A stretch of DNA of 64,000 bases from Deferribacteres bacterium (GTDB lineage Bacteria; Chrysiogenota; Deferribacteres; Deferribacterales; Geovibrionaceae), in assembly GCA_023395255.1 (NCBI GenBank), contig JAEWZN010000008.1, positions 1 through 64,000 of the forward strand, read 5' to 3'. The translations under genes were made by a program, and so were the position numbers. This document shows, in pieces, positions 35,212-44,381 of the stretch (position 1 is its first letter; the number at the start of each line of letters is the position of its first letter). The notes beneath the pieces were generated by a model that searched no databases, was not told where the DNA came from, and was given only the letters and a program-made list of their open reading frames with translations.

Positions 35212-36136
35212 AGCTTTCCCATCCGCAGAGTTTTACAACACGGTCATCGTGGGTGTATATAAGAACAGGGGTTCCGGTGCGTTTGCAGGCTTCCGCCGCA
35301 TCAGCTTCCGGCAGCAGGAAAAAAACTGTGGAAAGTCCGTCTGCGGTTTCGCAGTTGTCGGCTATTACGCTTACGCTTCTGTACAGGCTTGCGGGCTCCA
35401 TTGTGACCATATCAAATATATGGTTGTAGCGTATGCCGTTTTTCATGAAAAAACGTTCATAGTCCCCGCTGGTGGCTACAGCCTTGTCAGAGATTGATAT
35501 GGTGGAGATAACCTTGTTGGAATCATCAGGGTGGCGGATTCCCACTCTCCAGCGGGATTTATTCTTTTTGCCGAATGCGTAAAGATCCCCTCCGGCGTTT
35601 ACTATGCCTGACTGGGCTCCGTTCTGCTTCATCACTTCCACAGCCTTGTCAACTATCATCCCTTTTGAGAAGGCTCCGGTGGAAATCCTGAGCCTTTCAT
35701 CCTCTTTAACCAGCTTGCCGTCCACAAAAAGCAGAGGCATGTTTTTAATAGCGTCTGTCGCGGCGGCGTATCTTTCGGGGGAGGGAAGGTCATATGGCCC
35801 TTCGGGGAAACCGTAAAGCCCTGTGAGGCTGAGTGCGCGTATATCGAACCGATCTTTGGAAATAGCTTTGTAGTCATATGATTTTTTGAAGAGTATTTCC
35901 CACAGAGGGCTTATTTCAAAGGCGGAGCCTGCGGGGGCGCTGTTGTATTTTTCCTCAAAGGATTTAACCTGCTCCTCATACTCGTTTATGGTGCGTATGA
36001 CCTGTTTCAGGCTCGAATCCTTTTTGTGGGTAATCTCCACAAGGGTTCCCATCGCATAAAACTGCCTTTTTTCAAACTTATCGGTGCAGGCAGCAGTAAA
36101 AAGTATCACACACAAAAATAAAGCTGTTTTCCGCAT
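35201..36136 (-). CDS. apbE: FAD:protein FMN transferase (ApbE-like lipoprotein)
   Basis: Transfers FMN to threonine of exported flavoproteins such as RnfG/RnfD or NqrB/NqrC. The 311-aa protein has a signal peptide and lipobox (LFTAAC), then YAMGTLVEIT and a central STGAFSKGMIVDKAVEVMK followed by GIVNAGGDLYAFG. ATSGDYERFF and HIFDMVTMEPA also match the family. The ATG at 36136 has AGGTG six bases upstream; GTG 36145 is the alternative. No rnf or nqr genes lie in the window, so its target is elsewhere. Confidence 0.9.
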   Translation of the reverse strand: MRKTALFLCVILFTAACTDKFEKRQFYAMGTLVEITHKKDSSLKQVIRTINEYEEQVKSFEEKYNSAPAGSAFEISPLWEILFKKSYDYKAISKDRFDIRALSLTGLYGFPEGPYDLPSPERYAAATDAIKNMPLLFVDGKLVKEDERLRISTGAFSKGMIVDKAVEVMKQNGAQSGIVNAGGDLYAFGKKNKSRWRVGIRHPDDSNKVISTISISDKAVATSGDYERFFMKNGIRYNHIFDMVTMEPASLYRSVSVIADNCETADGLSTVFFLLPEADAAEACKRTGTPVLIYTHDDRVVKLCGWESFEN

Positions 36137-37086
36137 CCGGGACACCTGTTAGTTTTAAGGAAAGATTTTACTTCGTAACCGCTTCGTCTTACAAGAACAG
36201 TTTTGCAGTGCGGGCATAAGCTGCTGTTATTTTCATTTTTTATGTTTCCCGCATAAACGTATCTCAGGTGATTTTCTGCTGTTTTCTTCATTCTGATAAC
36301 AGTTTCAGGCTCCGAAGGGCGGATTGTGGATTTATAGGCAGGGAAGTAGGCCGAAATATGCAGCGGAATATCAGGGCTTACTGAGGCAAGCCAGCGGCAC
36401 ATGGCCTCAAAGTCCTGTTCATCATCATTTTTACCGGGGATTAAAAGGTTGGTGACTTCAACAGAAACGCCGGATTCATAAAGAGCGGTGATCGTTCTTT
36501 TCACGGGTTCAAGGCTGCCCAGTGTTTCTTTATAGAACTTCTCAGTGAAGCCTTTCAGGTCGATGTTGGCGGCATCAATGAGAGGTATAAGCTCCGCGAG
36601 GGGGGCTTCGTTTATATAACCGTTGGAAACAATCACGTTTTTCAGTCCTTGTTTTTTGAACTCGGCAGCGCAGTCGTAAACAAATTCATACCATATGGTT
36701 GGTTCATTGTAAGTAAAGGCAATGCCTGTGCTGCCTGTCTGCACCGCTTCTGCGGCCAGTTCTGCCGGGGTGGTCTGTTTTCTGGGGGTTTCAGCGGTGC
36801 TTATGTGCCAGTTCTGGCAGAAATCACACCTGAAATTACACCCGTTTGTACCAATGCTCAATATAGAGCTTCCTGGATGGAAGTGGTACAGAGGTTTTTT
36901 TTCAACAGGGTCAATGCCTAATGCGGCCAGCTCGCCGTATGCCGTCTGAAAAAGTCTGCCGTTTATGTTTTTGCGTATGAGGCATATGCCGCTTTTACCG
37001 TTGTTTATCAAACACTCATGCGGGCACAGAACGCACCTGACTGAACTGTTTTCCCGCGGCTCGTAAAAACGCGCCTCTTTCAGCAT
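36106..37086 (-). CDS. AmrS-type radical SAM enzyme
   Basis: A 326-aa radical SAM protein like those of the AmmeMemoRadiSam group or PflA-like activases (COG1180). N-terminal Cys pairs (CVLCPHEC) precede the cluster motif CNFRCDFC (Cys83, 87, 90), AFTYNEPTIWYEF and IDLKGF. A C-terminal zinc-ribbon-like end (CPHC ... CPGC) closes the protein. The usual Ammecr1 and Memo partners are not next to it. It abuts the polyprenyl synthase gene and overlaps apbE. Confidence 0.88.
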   Translation of the reverse strand: MLKEARFYEPRENSSVRCVLCPHECLINNGKSGICLIRKNINGRLFQTAYGELAALGIDPVEKKPLYHFHPGSSILSIGTNGCNFRCDFCQNWHISTAETPRKQTTPAELAAEAVQTGSTGIAFTYNEPTIWYEFVYDCAAEFKKQGLKNVIVSNGYINEAPLAELIPLIDAANIDLKGFTEKFYKETLGSLEPVKRTITALYESGVSVEVTNLLIPGKNDDEQDFEAMCRWLASVSPDIPLHISAYFPAYKSTIRPSEPETVIRMKKTAENHLRYVYAGNIKNENNSSLCPHCKTVLVRRSGYEVKSFLKTNRCPGCGKQLYFCV

Positions 37087-38061
37087 CTATTTTTCCCGTT
37101 TGATCATATAGTCCGCAAGACTTTCAAGGGCTTCTCTGTATTTGTTTTCAGGGAAAAGTTTCAGGCTCTCCTTGGCTTTTGCGGAATAGCTGTCCAGTAT
37201 TTCCTCTGACTTTCTTTTAACATCGTACTTTTTCATAAGTTCTATAATATAGGCGAGGTTTTCATCATCCGAGTTTTCGTTAACAATTATTTCGCGCACC
37301 TTAACTTTCTCATCCTCTGATGCATTTTCCAGAAGAACGATCACGGGCAGGGTGATTTTTCCTTCCTTAAGGTCTGTGCCGGGTTTTTTGCCTGTTTTGG
37401 CTTCATCACCCAGATAGTCGAGTATATCATCGCTCATCTGGAAAGCTATACCCAGATTTTTGCCGAAGTCACGCAGGGCTGTGCGTTTGTTTTCATCCTG
37501 TCCGCCGAGGAGGGCGCCTATTTCACAGCAGGAGGAGAAGAGAACGGCAGTCTTGCTGTTTATGATCTTGAGGTAGTCGTCTATGGTGATTCTGATGTCG
37601 GCAGTTTTGATAAGCTGGAAGACTTCCCCTTCACTCATGGTTCTGGCAGCCACGGCGAGAGTCATCTGTATTTCGGGGTTTCCGTCCTTCACCAGATTCA
37701 TAAACGCTCTGGAATAGAGAAAGTCACCGCAGAGGACTGTTATGTCGTTTCCGAAGACGGTATTTGCGCTTTTGCGGCCTCTTCTGTACATTGCGCCGTC
37801 TATAACATCGTCATGGAGCAGGGTTGCGGTGTGTATATACTCCACAACACCGCTGAGTGCCGCTGTTCTGGGGCCGTCATACCCGCAGAGGAGCGAAGAG
37901 AGGATTAAAAAAACCGGGCGAAGTCTTTTGCCGCCGCTTTCAAAAACATATGACGCAACTTCGTTCACCATCTGGACGTCTGAATCAAGATTCAAAAGCA
38001 GTTCTTTCTCAACTTCTTCCCTTTGTTTTTCAATCATTGATAATATATCGTTAACATGCAT
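37087..38061 (-). CDS. Polyprenyl diphosphate synthase
   Basis: A 324-aa trans-isoprenyl diphosphate synthase that builds the side chain of respiratory quinones (octaprenyl/heptaprenyl type). The first Asp-rich motif is LLHDDVIDGAMYRRGR and the second FQMSDDILDYLGD, with GGKRLRPVF at the N-terminus. The residue pattern before the first motif (VEYIHTATLLHDD) is that of long-chain synthases. It is the first gene of the minus-strand operon running to priA. The 158-base gap to the divergent gene at 38220 shows a GC hairpin near 38127-38147 but no firm promoter. Confidence 0.92.
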   Translation of the reverse strand: MHVNDILSMIEKQREEVEKELLLNLDSDVQMVNEVASYVFESGGKRLRPVFLILSSLLCGYDGPRTAALSGVVEYIHTATLLHDDVIDGAMYRRGRKSANTVFGNDITVLCGDFLYSRAFMNLVKDGNPEIQMTLAVAARTMSEGEVFQLIKTADIRITIDDYLKIINSKTAVLFSSCCEIGALLGGQDENKRTALRDFGKNLGIAFQMSDDILDYLGDEAKTGKKPGTDLKEGKITLPVIVLLENASEDEKVKVREIIVNENSDDENLAYIIELMKKYDVKRKSEEILDSYSAKAKESLKLFPENKYREALESLADYMIKREK

Positions 38062-38219
38062 CAGACGTGTATATCCTCTCTATTGATATTTTTGCTAATA
38101 AAAGATATTTTAACCGGAAGAAACCCGCCGCGCACAAAGCGGGAGCAGGGGTTTCAACGGGTTAAGGATATACGAAACATACGGCGGTGTAAAGAAAAAA
38201 GGTTTTTGGAGATAGTCAT

Positions 38220-38903
38220 TTGAGTTATGCAGGGATGGAAGATATTCACCTTACTTATTATAAACTTCTGGACGGAATAGACACCTCGGTCAATCTAGGG
38301 GTGTCCGGTGTTGTGGATCTTTCGTTCAATGATTTTGTAACAGCCCGTTACCTTGTTGATAACAAGGGTTTCAGAAGCGTTTCCGCTCTCACTGACCTGA
38401 AGATGATAAACTACGAAGGCATAAATCCTGTACGCATTGACAGGAACCTTTCGTTTACTTTAAGAAAACTTAAAACGGATCTGGTTATTTCACTCGGCGG
38501 TACATTCCGCTTTCAGCCGGTGCACGATGCGGCATACGCAGTCCACGGCTGCCTGAATGTTGGCGGTTCTGTGATACTTGCTGTTTACCCAACTGTTTAC
38601 GACAGACAGGGGAGGGATATGCTCGCCGCTTTCAGTGCGGCAACGGGAATCCCCGTGCGTGACAAGCTGGGCAGATGGTACTCCACGCTGTTCAACACAA
38701 TGAGCAATCTGTTTGTGAATATCCGCACGGAAGAGGTTCTTTCAGACACCACCAGTGCGGAGGTTATGTCTGTTTTCTCCACAGACAGCTTCTACAGGTA
38801 TCTTTTCAGGGATAATACTGAGTATGACAAGTTTTTTTCCCTTGCAGGCGACGGGGAAGGATATATTCTTTCATGGAAAATAATAAAAGGATTAAAGGTG
38901 TAG
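38220..38903 (+). CDS. Protein of unknown function, methyltransferase-like fold
   Basis: A 227-aa protein I do not recognise. The middle (KTDLVISLGGTFRFQPVHDAAYAVHGC LNVGGSVILAVYP) has the strand-helix-strand pattern of the second half of a class I methyltransferase (D-L-V-I-S ... L-x-x-G-G), while GVVDLSFNDF near residue 30 could be a weakened first motif without its glycines. The start is a TTG at 38220 with GGAG eight bases before it; ATG 38235 is possible. One base separates it from ridA, so the two are likely co-transcribed. It could be a non-catalytic relative of BioC/UbiE-type enzymes. Confidence 0.6.
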   Translation: MSYAGMEDIHLTYYKLLDGIDTSVNLGVSGVVDLSFNDFVTARYLVDNKGFRSVSALTDLKMINYEGINPVRIDRNLSFTLRKLKTDLVISLGGTFRFQPVHDAAYAVHGCLNVGGSVILAVYPTVYDRQGRDMLAAFSAATGIPVRDKLGRWYSTLFNTMSNLFVNIRTEEVLSDTTSAEVMSVFSTDSFYRYLFRDNTEYDKFFSLAGDGEGYILSWKIIKGLKV

Positions 38904-38904
38904 C

Positions 38905-39282
38905 ATGAAAACAGTTACCACAGACAACGCGCCCGCTGCCATCGGCCCCTACTCTCAGGCCACCTCCGCCGGGAATATGCTTTTTGTATCCGGCCAGATT
39001 CCCCTCGATCCGAAAACCGGAGCTGTAGTTGGCGAAACAGTTGAGGCTCAGGCGGAAAAAGCTATTCACAACCTTATTGCAATAGTGCGTGATGCGGGTT
39101 TCCTCGTCACTGATATTGCCAAGGTTACGGTATATATAAGGGATATGGGCAAATTTGCTGAGTTTAACGAAGTTTACGCCCGTGAGCTCTCCGGTCACAG
39201 ACCTGCAAGAGCAGTTGTAGAGGTTTCAGCGTTGCCCAAAGGGGTTTTGGTGGAGCTTGATGCGATTTGTGTTAAGGAATAG
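38905..39282 (+). CDS. ridA: RidA-family enamine/imine deaminase
   Basis: A 125-aa YjgF/RidA protein that hydrolyses reactive imines made by PLP enzymes. The standard start AIGPYSQATSAGNMLFVSGQIPLDP is followed by the conserved Arg in RPARAVVEVSALPKGVLVELDAI. It is a trimeric cytosolic protein. It precedes a lipoprotein gene whose start overlaps its end. Confidence 0.95.
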   Translation: MKTVTTDNAPAAIGPYSQATSAGNMLFVSGQIPLDPKTGAVVGETVEAQAEKAIHNLIAIVRDAGFLVTDIAKVTVYIRDMGKFAEFNEVYARELSGHRPARAVVEVSALPKGVLVELDAICVKE

Positions 39283-40060
39283 TTTTCTTATTTTTCTGGC
39301 TGTTCTGCTCTCATCCTGCTTCTGGAAGAAAGATGAAAAGGAAGCTATGCCTGAGCGCTGGCAGCCTTCACCCGGCCAAAGCTGGCATATCCAGCTTCAG
39401 GGTGAGCTTGTTAAATATGACGATGCGGCGGTCTACGAGATAGATTTGTTCAACACGGATGCTTCAATGATTCAGCTTCTGCATTCGGAGGGCAAAAAGG
39501 TTATATGCTATTTCAGTGCGGGAACGGTTGAGGACTGGCGGCCTGATGCGGCGGCTTTCCCTCCTGAACTCACAGGAAACACCCTGCCTGACTGGGAAGG
39601 GCAGAGATGGCTTGATGTGCGGAACGTTAAGAAGCTTGCACCGCTGATGGAAGCGCGCCTTGAACTGGCAGTGACGAAAGGCTGTGATGCTGTGGATGCT
39701 GACAGAGTGGGCGGATACAGAGAGGACACAGGCTTTGAAATAACTTATGACGACCAGCTTGTGTTCAACCGTTTTCTGGCCGAAGCCGCACACAGGCGTG
39801 GGCTTGCAATAGGATTGCGGAACAATTTTGTTCAGGTTGCTGATCTTGCGGATATTTTTGATTTTGCTGTCTCTGAGCAATGCTTTGAAACAAATGAGTG
39901 CGATCTCCTCTATCCGTTCATACAGAAAGGCAAGCCTGTATTCGGCGTTGAGTATGTCTTTCCTGTTGAAGTCTTCTGCGATGCGGCAAACAATGTGGGT
40001 TACGACTTTGTACTTTCAAATAAAGAACTGGACGGAACATTCCGCGTTCCGTGCAGATAA
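39260..40060 (+). CDS. GH114-like lipoprotein
   Basis: A 266-aa lipoprotein (lipobox AVLLSSC) with a domain like endo-alpha-1,4-polygalactosaminidase (GH114). Key pieces are PSPGQSWHIQLQGEL, VYEIDLFNTD, VICYFSAGTVEDWRPD, WLDVRN and GCDAVDADRVGG, a TIM-barrel-type set with conserved acids. It may trim a galactosaminoglycan-type exopolysaccharide at the surface. The ATG at 39260 has GGAG five bases before it and overlaps ridA. Confidence 0.85.
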   Translation: MRFVLRNSFLIFLAVLLSSCFWKKDEKEAMPERWQPSPGQSWHIQLQGELVKYDDAAVYEIDLFNTDASMIQLLHSEGKKVICYFSAGTVEDWRPDAAAFPPELTGNTLPDWEGQRWLDVRNVKKLAPLMEARLELAVTKGCDAVDADRVGGYREDTGFEITYDDQLVFNRFLAEAAHRRGLAIGLRNNFVQVADLADIFDFAVSEQCFETNECDLLYPFIQKGKPVFGVEYVFPVEVFCDAANNVGYDFVLSNKELDGTFRVPCR

Positions 40061-40062
40061 TT

Positions 40063-40098
40063 AAAAAAGCCCTTCGTCCGTTAAGGGAGCGAAGGGCT
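40063..40098 (-). terminator. Terminator of hflKC (possibly bidirectional)
   Basis: AGCCCTTCG pairs with CGAAGGGCT (40069-40098). On the minus strand it is followed by six T (40063-40068). It may also stop the plus-strand GH114 message. Confidence 0.8.
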
Positions 40099-40129
40099 CT
40101 GATTCTTTACATCATCTGCTTTTAATCGG

Positions 40130-40987
40130 TTATTCGCCTTTCTGGAGCAGCCTCAGCATTTTATTATTTGTTGTGAGGAAAAATCCTGTGCTGTTGTCAT
40201 TAAGGACATTCCTGTACACTTCAAGAGACTTATAAAACTCATAGAACTGCGGATCCTTGTTATACGCGCTTGCATAGATGTTAATGACCTCAGCGTCGGT
40301 TTTACCTTTTATCTCCTCAACCTTGCGGTAAGCCTCGGCGATTATTATTGCTCTTTCCTTCTCAGTGGTAGCTTTAATAATCTGTGACTCCTCCATGCCC
40401 TCTGAGCGGTACTGTTTGGCTATCCTGTTACGCTCAGCCTTCATACGCTCATATACTGCCTTTTCGTTCTGAGTGGGCAGGTCAGCGCGCTTAATGCGGA
40501 CATCGTGAATGTCTATACCGTATTCAAGGGCTTTTTCTCTGGAAAGAGTGGTGACATTAGCCATTATCATGCCTCTGTTGGTTTTTATAACGTCAATGAG
40601 GTCATGCTTGCCGAGTTCGTTTCTCATTTCGGAGTAAATAATGTCATCCAACCTGTGGAAAGCGCTCCTGTAGTCCCTTACCGTGAGGTAGAACTTAAGC
40701 GGGTCTGCTATTCTCCAGCGGCAGTAATTGTCTATCACAAGGGCTTTCTTGTCCTTTGTCAGTATTTCGGATGAGCTTGCGTCATACTCAATAAGCTTTT
40801 TGGACATAAAAATGGCCTTCTGTATGAAGGGCATTTTGAAATAGAGCCCCGGTGTTGAGTGGCTCTTAACAGGTTTTCCGAGCTGGGTTATGACAACATG
40901 CTCGGTCACATCCACAATGATGAACAGAGACTTAAACGCGACAAAAGCCGCTATTAAAATTACCGGTATCAGAAGTTCCTTTTTCAT
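40130..40987 (-). CDS. hflC: HflC, SPFH protease modulator
   Basis: A 285-aa inner-membrane protein of the SPFH/prohibitin superfamily that with HflK regulates the FtsH protease. One N-terminal anchor (LIPVILIAAFVAFKSLFIIV) is followed by the band-7 domain (EHVVITQLGKPVKSHSTPGLYFKMPF) and a long helix (ERMKAERNRIAKQYRSEGMEE). It overlaps hflK by four bases. Confidence 0.95.
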   Translation of the reverse strand: MKKELLIPVILIAAFVAFKSLFIIVDVTEHVVITQLGKPVKSHSTPGLYFKMPFIQKAIFMSKKLIEYDASSSEILTKDKKALVIDNYCRWRIADPLKFYLTVRDYRSAFHRLDDIIYSEMRNELGKHDLIDVIKTNRGMIMANVTTLSREKALEYGIDIHDVRIKRADLPTQNEKAVYERMKAERNRIAKQYRSEGMEESQIIKATTEKERAIIIAEAYRKVEEIKGKTDAEVINIYASAYNKDPQFYEFYKSLEVYRNVLNDNSTGFFLTTNNKMLRLLQKGE

Positions 40988-41982
40988 TTCGCCAGACCTC
41001 CTTTGATAGCGTCAAGCCCAAGGAGGGGCGATATGTTTTCTATGCTGTCATCGAATATATATTTCTGGTTGCCCTTAAAGACTTCCGCCATGGTATCAAA
41101 ATACATCCTCTTTTTAGTGACAGAAGGCGATTTGGAGTAGCTGGCAAGAATCTGGTTAAACCTTGAGGTATCACCGAGAGCCTGTTCAACTTTTTCCTTT
41201 CTGTAGGCTTCTGCTTCCTGAATCATTGATTCCGCCTGACCTCTGGCTCTGGGGATAAGCTCATTTCTGTAGGCTTCCGCCTCGTTTATGAACCTGTTTT
41301 TATCCTCTCTCGCGCTTGCAACATCTTTGAATGAATCCACAACCTCAACGGGGGGCTCAACATCCTGAAGCTGAACAGCAACAATGGTTACGCCTGTTTT
41401 GTAGTAATCAAGCATGTCCTGAAGAATCTTCTGTGTTTCGTTCTGGATTCTGCCTTTGCCTACTGTGAGGATGTCGTCTATCATCTCTCTGCCCGCAACC
41501 TCTCTGATTGCTGATTCGGCAGCGTCTTTGATAGTTATCTCAACATTGTTTACGTTGTACAGATAGCTTTCAATATCAGTTATCCTGTACTGGAGGCTGA
41601 GTGCGATGCTGACAATGTTCTCATCCCCCGTGAGCATAAGTGATTCCTTGGGAATTTCCTGATACCCGCCGCGCGTACCTGTCTTGAAACCGATCTCAAT
41701 TCTGTGAACCTGAGTGACCACTGCCTTGTCAACAGTTTCAAAGGGGTACGGCATGTGATAATGGGGACCAGCACTTACTATGCGGTTAATAACACCGAAG
41801 CGTTTGATAACCGCCTGCTCATCCGCAGCGACAATGAAAAAGCCGCTGGCGAAATAGACCGCCACAATGATGAGGCCGATAAACGACGCTCCGGGCAGCT
41901 TGATGTCGGGCTTTTTGATCTTGAAGTCAAACTTCTCGTCGCCCCAAGGGCTCCCGCCCGTGCCGTTGCCTTGTGAGTTCAT
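40984..41982 (-). CDS. hflK: HflK, SPFH protease modulator
   Basis: A 332-aa partner of HflC. A short Gly-rich cytoplasmic start (MNSQGNGTGGSPWGDEKFDF) precedes one membrane helix (ASFIGLIIVAVYFASGFFIV), the band-7 domain (EQAVIKRFGVINRIVSAGPHYHMPYPFE) and the helical stalk with AREDKNRFINEAEAYRNELIPRARGQAE. AAGGAGA precedes the ATG. The 319-base gap upstream (41983-42301) holds the fusA-like promoter on the other strand and otherwise AT-rich sequence with no clear feature. Confidence 0.95.
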   Translation of the reverse strand: MNSQGNGTGGSPWGDEKFDFKIKKPDIKLPGASFIGLIIVAVYFASGFFIVAADEQAVIKRFGVINRIVSAGPHYHMPYPFETVDKAVVTQVHRIEIGFKTGTRGGYQEIPKESLMLTGDENIVSIALSLQYRITDIESYLYNVNNVEITIKDAAESAIREVAGREMIDDILTVGKGRIQNETQKILQDMLDYYKTGVTIVAVQLQDVEPPVEVVDSFKDVASAREDKNRFINEAEAYRNELIPRARGQAESMIQEAEAYRKEKVEQALGDTSRFNQILASYSKSPSVTKKRMYFDTMAEVFKGNQKYIFDDSIENISPLLGLDAIKGGLAK

Positions 41983-42214
41983 TAATATCTCCTTTTGCTT
42001 AATACACTACTAAATGATTTTGAAAGTTTCAGCGATGAAATGTTCTCAAAAATAAGCCTGATAATTACCTGAAATGCAATTTACCTATGATGGCATAATA
42101 TAACAAACAGATAAATAAAAAAAATCCGCTTCAAAGCATTGAATTTCCCTCAAACTCTGATAAACTTAGTCAGGATAGGGATTAATTGCCTGTCCCTGCT
42201 GTTTTATTGAGTTT

Positions 42215-42243
42215 TTGACAGCCTCTTTGCTCATAAGTTAATT
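42215..42243 (+). promoter_or_regulatory. Promoter candidate of the EF-G-like gene
   Basis: TTGACA (42215-42220), 17 bases, then TTAATT (42238-42243), about 60 bases before the ATG. Confidence 0.4.
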
Positions 42244-42301
42244 TTACCCGCAGGCGGTGTCTGTGGTTTTAATCTTATAAACAAGCAGTTCGGAGGTAGA
42301 A

Positions 42302-44365
42302 ATGGAGATTGGCAGAATAAGAAATGTGGCATTCATCTCCCACGGAGGTGCGGGCAAAACCAGTCTGGCGGAAGCTATTCTCTTCAACGCTGGCGCAGTA
42401 AACCGTATCGGCAGTGTCGAAAACGGAACCAGCTTTATGGACTTTGATCCTGTTGAGATAAAGAGAAAATTGTCAATCCACTCCAAAGTATCCTCCATTG
42501 AATGGAACAAGCACCTTATAAACATTGTGGACACTCCCGGTTACTCCAACTTCCTTCATGAAACCAAGGCGGCAGTGACTGCTGTCGGCGGTGCTGTGGT
42601 TATCGCAAGCGCTATTACCGGCGTTAAAGCGGAAACCCAGAGAGTCTGGCAGTATGCTGATGACAACGATCTGGCTAAAGTTGTCTTCGTAAATAAAATG
42701 GATAAGGACAGGGCGGACTTTTTCCGTGCTCTGGGCGATATAGAAAAATCTTTCAATGTTGTTCCTCTCCCCATTTTTATACCCATAGGCAAAGAGAATG
42801 ATTTTAAAGGCATTATAGACCTTGTAAAAATGAAAGCATACATTTATCCGGCGGAACCCACCGCACAGTACAAGGTGGAGGATATTCCCGCCGAGTATGC
42901 GGCAGAGGCTGAAAAATACAGAGGCAAGCTCCTTGAGGCTGTCAGCGAAACTGACGATGAACTCATCGAGAAATTCCTCGAAGGCGAAGAACTTACGGAA
43001 GAAGAAATAGAAAAGGGGCTGCGTGAAGGCACAATCCGCAAGCAGTTTATCCCTGTGCTGTGCGGCTCCGCAGTGAAGAATATCGGCAGCAAGCTCCTTC
43101 TGGAAGCCATAATCAAATACCTTCCCTCACCCCTTGAGAGGGAGTATAAAATCGCTAAAAATATTGAGAGCGGCGAAGATTTTATAGCGGTTCCGGATGA
43201 GGCGGAGTTATCAGCGTTCGTATTTAAAACTTTCATAGATCCTTTTGCCGGAAAGCTCTCTCTCATAAGGATTTTCTCCGGTGAGATGAAGAGTGATTCA
43301 GAGGTCTACAACACCAATAAAGAGGAGAAAGAGCGCATAGCCCAGCTTTATCTTCTTCAGGGCAAAAACCACATTAAGATTGACAAAGCCGTTGCAGGTC
43401 AGATAGTTATGGTGAATAAACTTAAGTACACCGACACTTTTGACACCCTGTGCGGCGGCAAAAAGAAAGTGGTCTTCCCCAAACCGGATCTCAATGAGCC
43501 TGTGCTGGCTTATTCCATTGTTCCCAAGTCCAAAGATGATGAAGACAAAGTTTCATCCGGTCTTCACCGTCTGATGGAAGAGGATATGGGAATCCGTGTG
43601 GAACGCAGTGAACAGACCGGACAGCAGCTTCTTAAAGGTATGGGGCAGATGCATATAGAAGTTGTAGCCGAAAGGCTCCAGAATAAGTTCGGCGTTCAGG
43701 TTGAGCTTAAAACACCGAAGGTTCCCTACATGGAAACCATACGCGGCAAAGCCAAAGGGCAGGGCAAGTATAAAAAACAGAGCGGCGGCAGAGGCCAGTA
43801 CGGCGATGTCTGGATAGAGATAGAGCCTATGCCCAGAGGCAGCGGTTTTGAGTTTGCAAACAACATAGTCGGCGGTGCTGTTCCGAGAAACTATATACCT
43901 GCTGTGGAAAAAGGTATATATGAAGCATCCAGAGAAGGGATTCTTGCCGATTTCCCGCTGGTTGATTTCAGGGTCAGTCTGTACGACGGATCATACCATT
44001 CAGTGGACTCATCAGAGATGGCGTTTAAGATAGCAGGCTCCATGGCATTTAAAAAAGTTGCTGCCGAATGCAAGCCTGTTCTTCTGGAACCGATTATGAA
44101 CCTTGACGTTTTCGTTCCTGATGATACAACTGGTACTGTGATCGGCGACCTTAACTCCAGAAGAGGGCGCATAGCAAACGTTGAACCTCAGGCAAACGGA
44201 CAGCATATCCGCGCCGAAGTGCCTATGGCTGAGGTTCTGGCATATGCGCCGGATCTCAGAAGCATGACAGGCGGACACGGCATGTTCACCATGGAGTTCT
44301 GCCGTTATGAAGAGGTTCCCACTCACCTGATGGAGAAAATTATCGAGGAGCAGAAAGGGGCATAA
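42302..44365 (+). CDS. Elongation factor G paralogue (EF-G-2 type)
   Basis: A 687-aa translational GTPase with all EF-G domains: G domain with HGGAGKTSL (P-loop), DTPGYSNF (G3) and NKMD (G4), then domain II, domain III (KGMGQMHIEVVAERL), domain IV (KKQSGGRGQYGDVWIEIEP) and domain V. The P-loop is SHGGAGKT instead of AHIDAGKT, and the switch I region (FMDFDPVEIKRKLSIHSK) lacks the usual TDWMEQEKERGITI. It is also outside a str operon. These mark it as a divergent second EF-G. GGAGG precedes the ATG. Confidence 0.9.
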   Translation: MEIGRIRNVAFISHGGAGKTSLAEAILFNAGAVNRIGSVENGTSFMDFDPVEIKRKLSIHSKVSSIEWNKHLINIVDTPGYSNFLHETKAAVTAVGGAVVIASAITGVKAETQRVWQYADDNDLAKVVFVNKMDKDRADFFRALGDIEKSFNVVPLPIFIPIGKENDFKGIIDLVKMKAYIYPAEPTAQYKVEDIPAEYAAEAEKYRGKLLEAVSETDDELIEKFLEGEELTEEEIEKGLREGTIRKQFIPVLCGSAVKNIGSKLLLEAIIKYLPSPLEREYKIAKNIESGEDFIAVPDEAELSAFVFKTFIDPFAGKLSLIRIFSGEMKSDSEVYNTNKEEKERIAQLYLLQGKNHIKIDKAVAGQIVMVNKLKYTDTFDTLCGGKKKVVFPKPDLNEPVLAYSIVPKSKDDEDKVSSGLHRLMEEDMGIRVERSEQTGQQLLKGMGQMHIEVVAERLQNKFGVQVELKTPKVPYMETIRGKAKGQGKYKKQSGGRGQYGDVWIEIEPMPRGSGFEFANNIVGGAVPRNYIPAVEKGIYEASREGILADFPLVDFRVSLYDGSYHSVDSSEMAFKIAGSMAFKKVAAECKPVLLEPIMNLDVFVPDDTTGTVIGDLNSRRGRIANVEPQANGQHIRAEVPMAEVLAYAPDLRSMTGGHGMFTMEFCRYEEVPTHLMEKIIEEQKGA

Positions 44366-44381
44366 GCTCCGCAAATATTTG

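Noticed and set aside
36106..37086. A complete AmmeMemoRadiSam system
   Set aside because: Only the radical SAM member is present; no Ammecr1 or Memo gene lies nearby.
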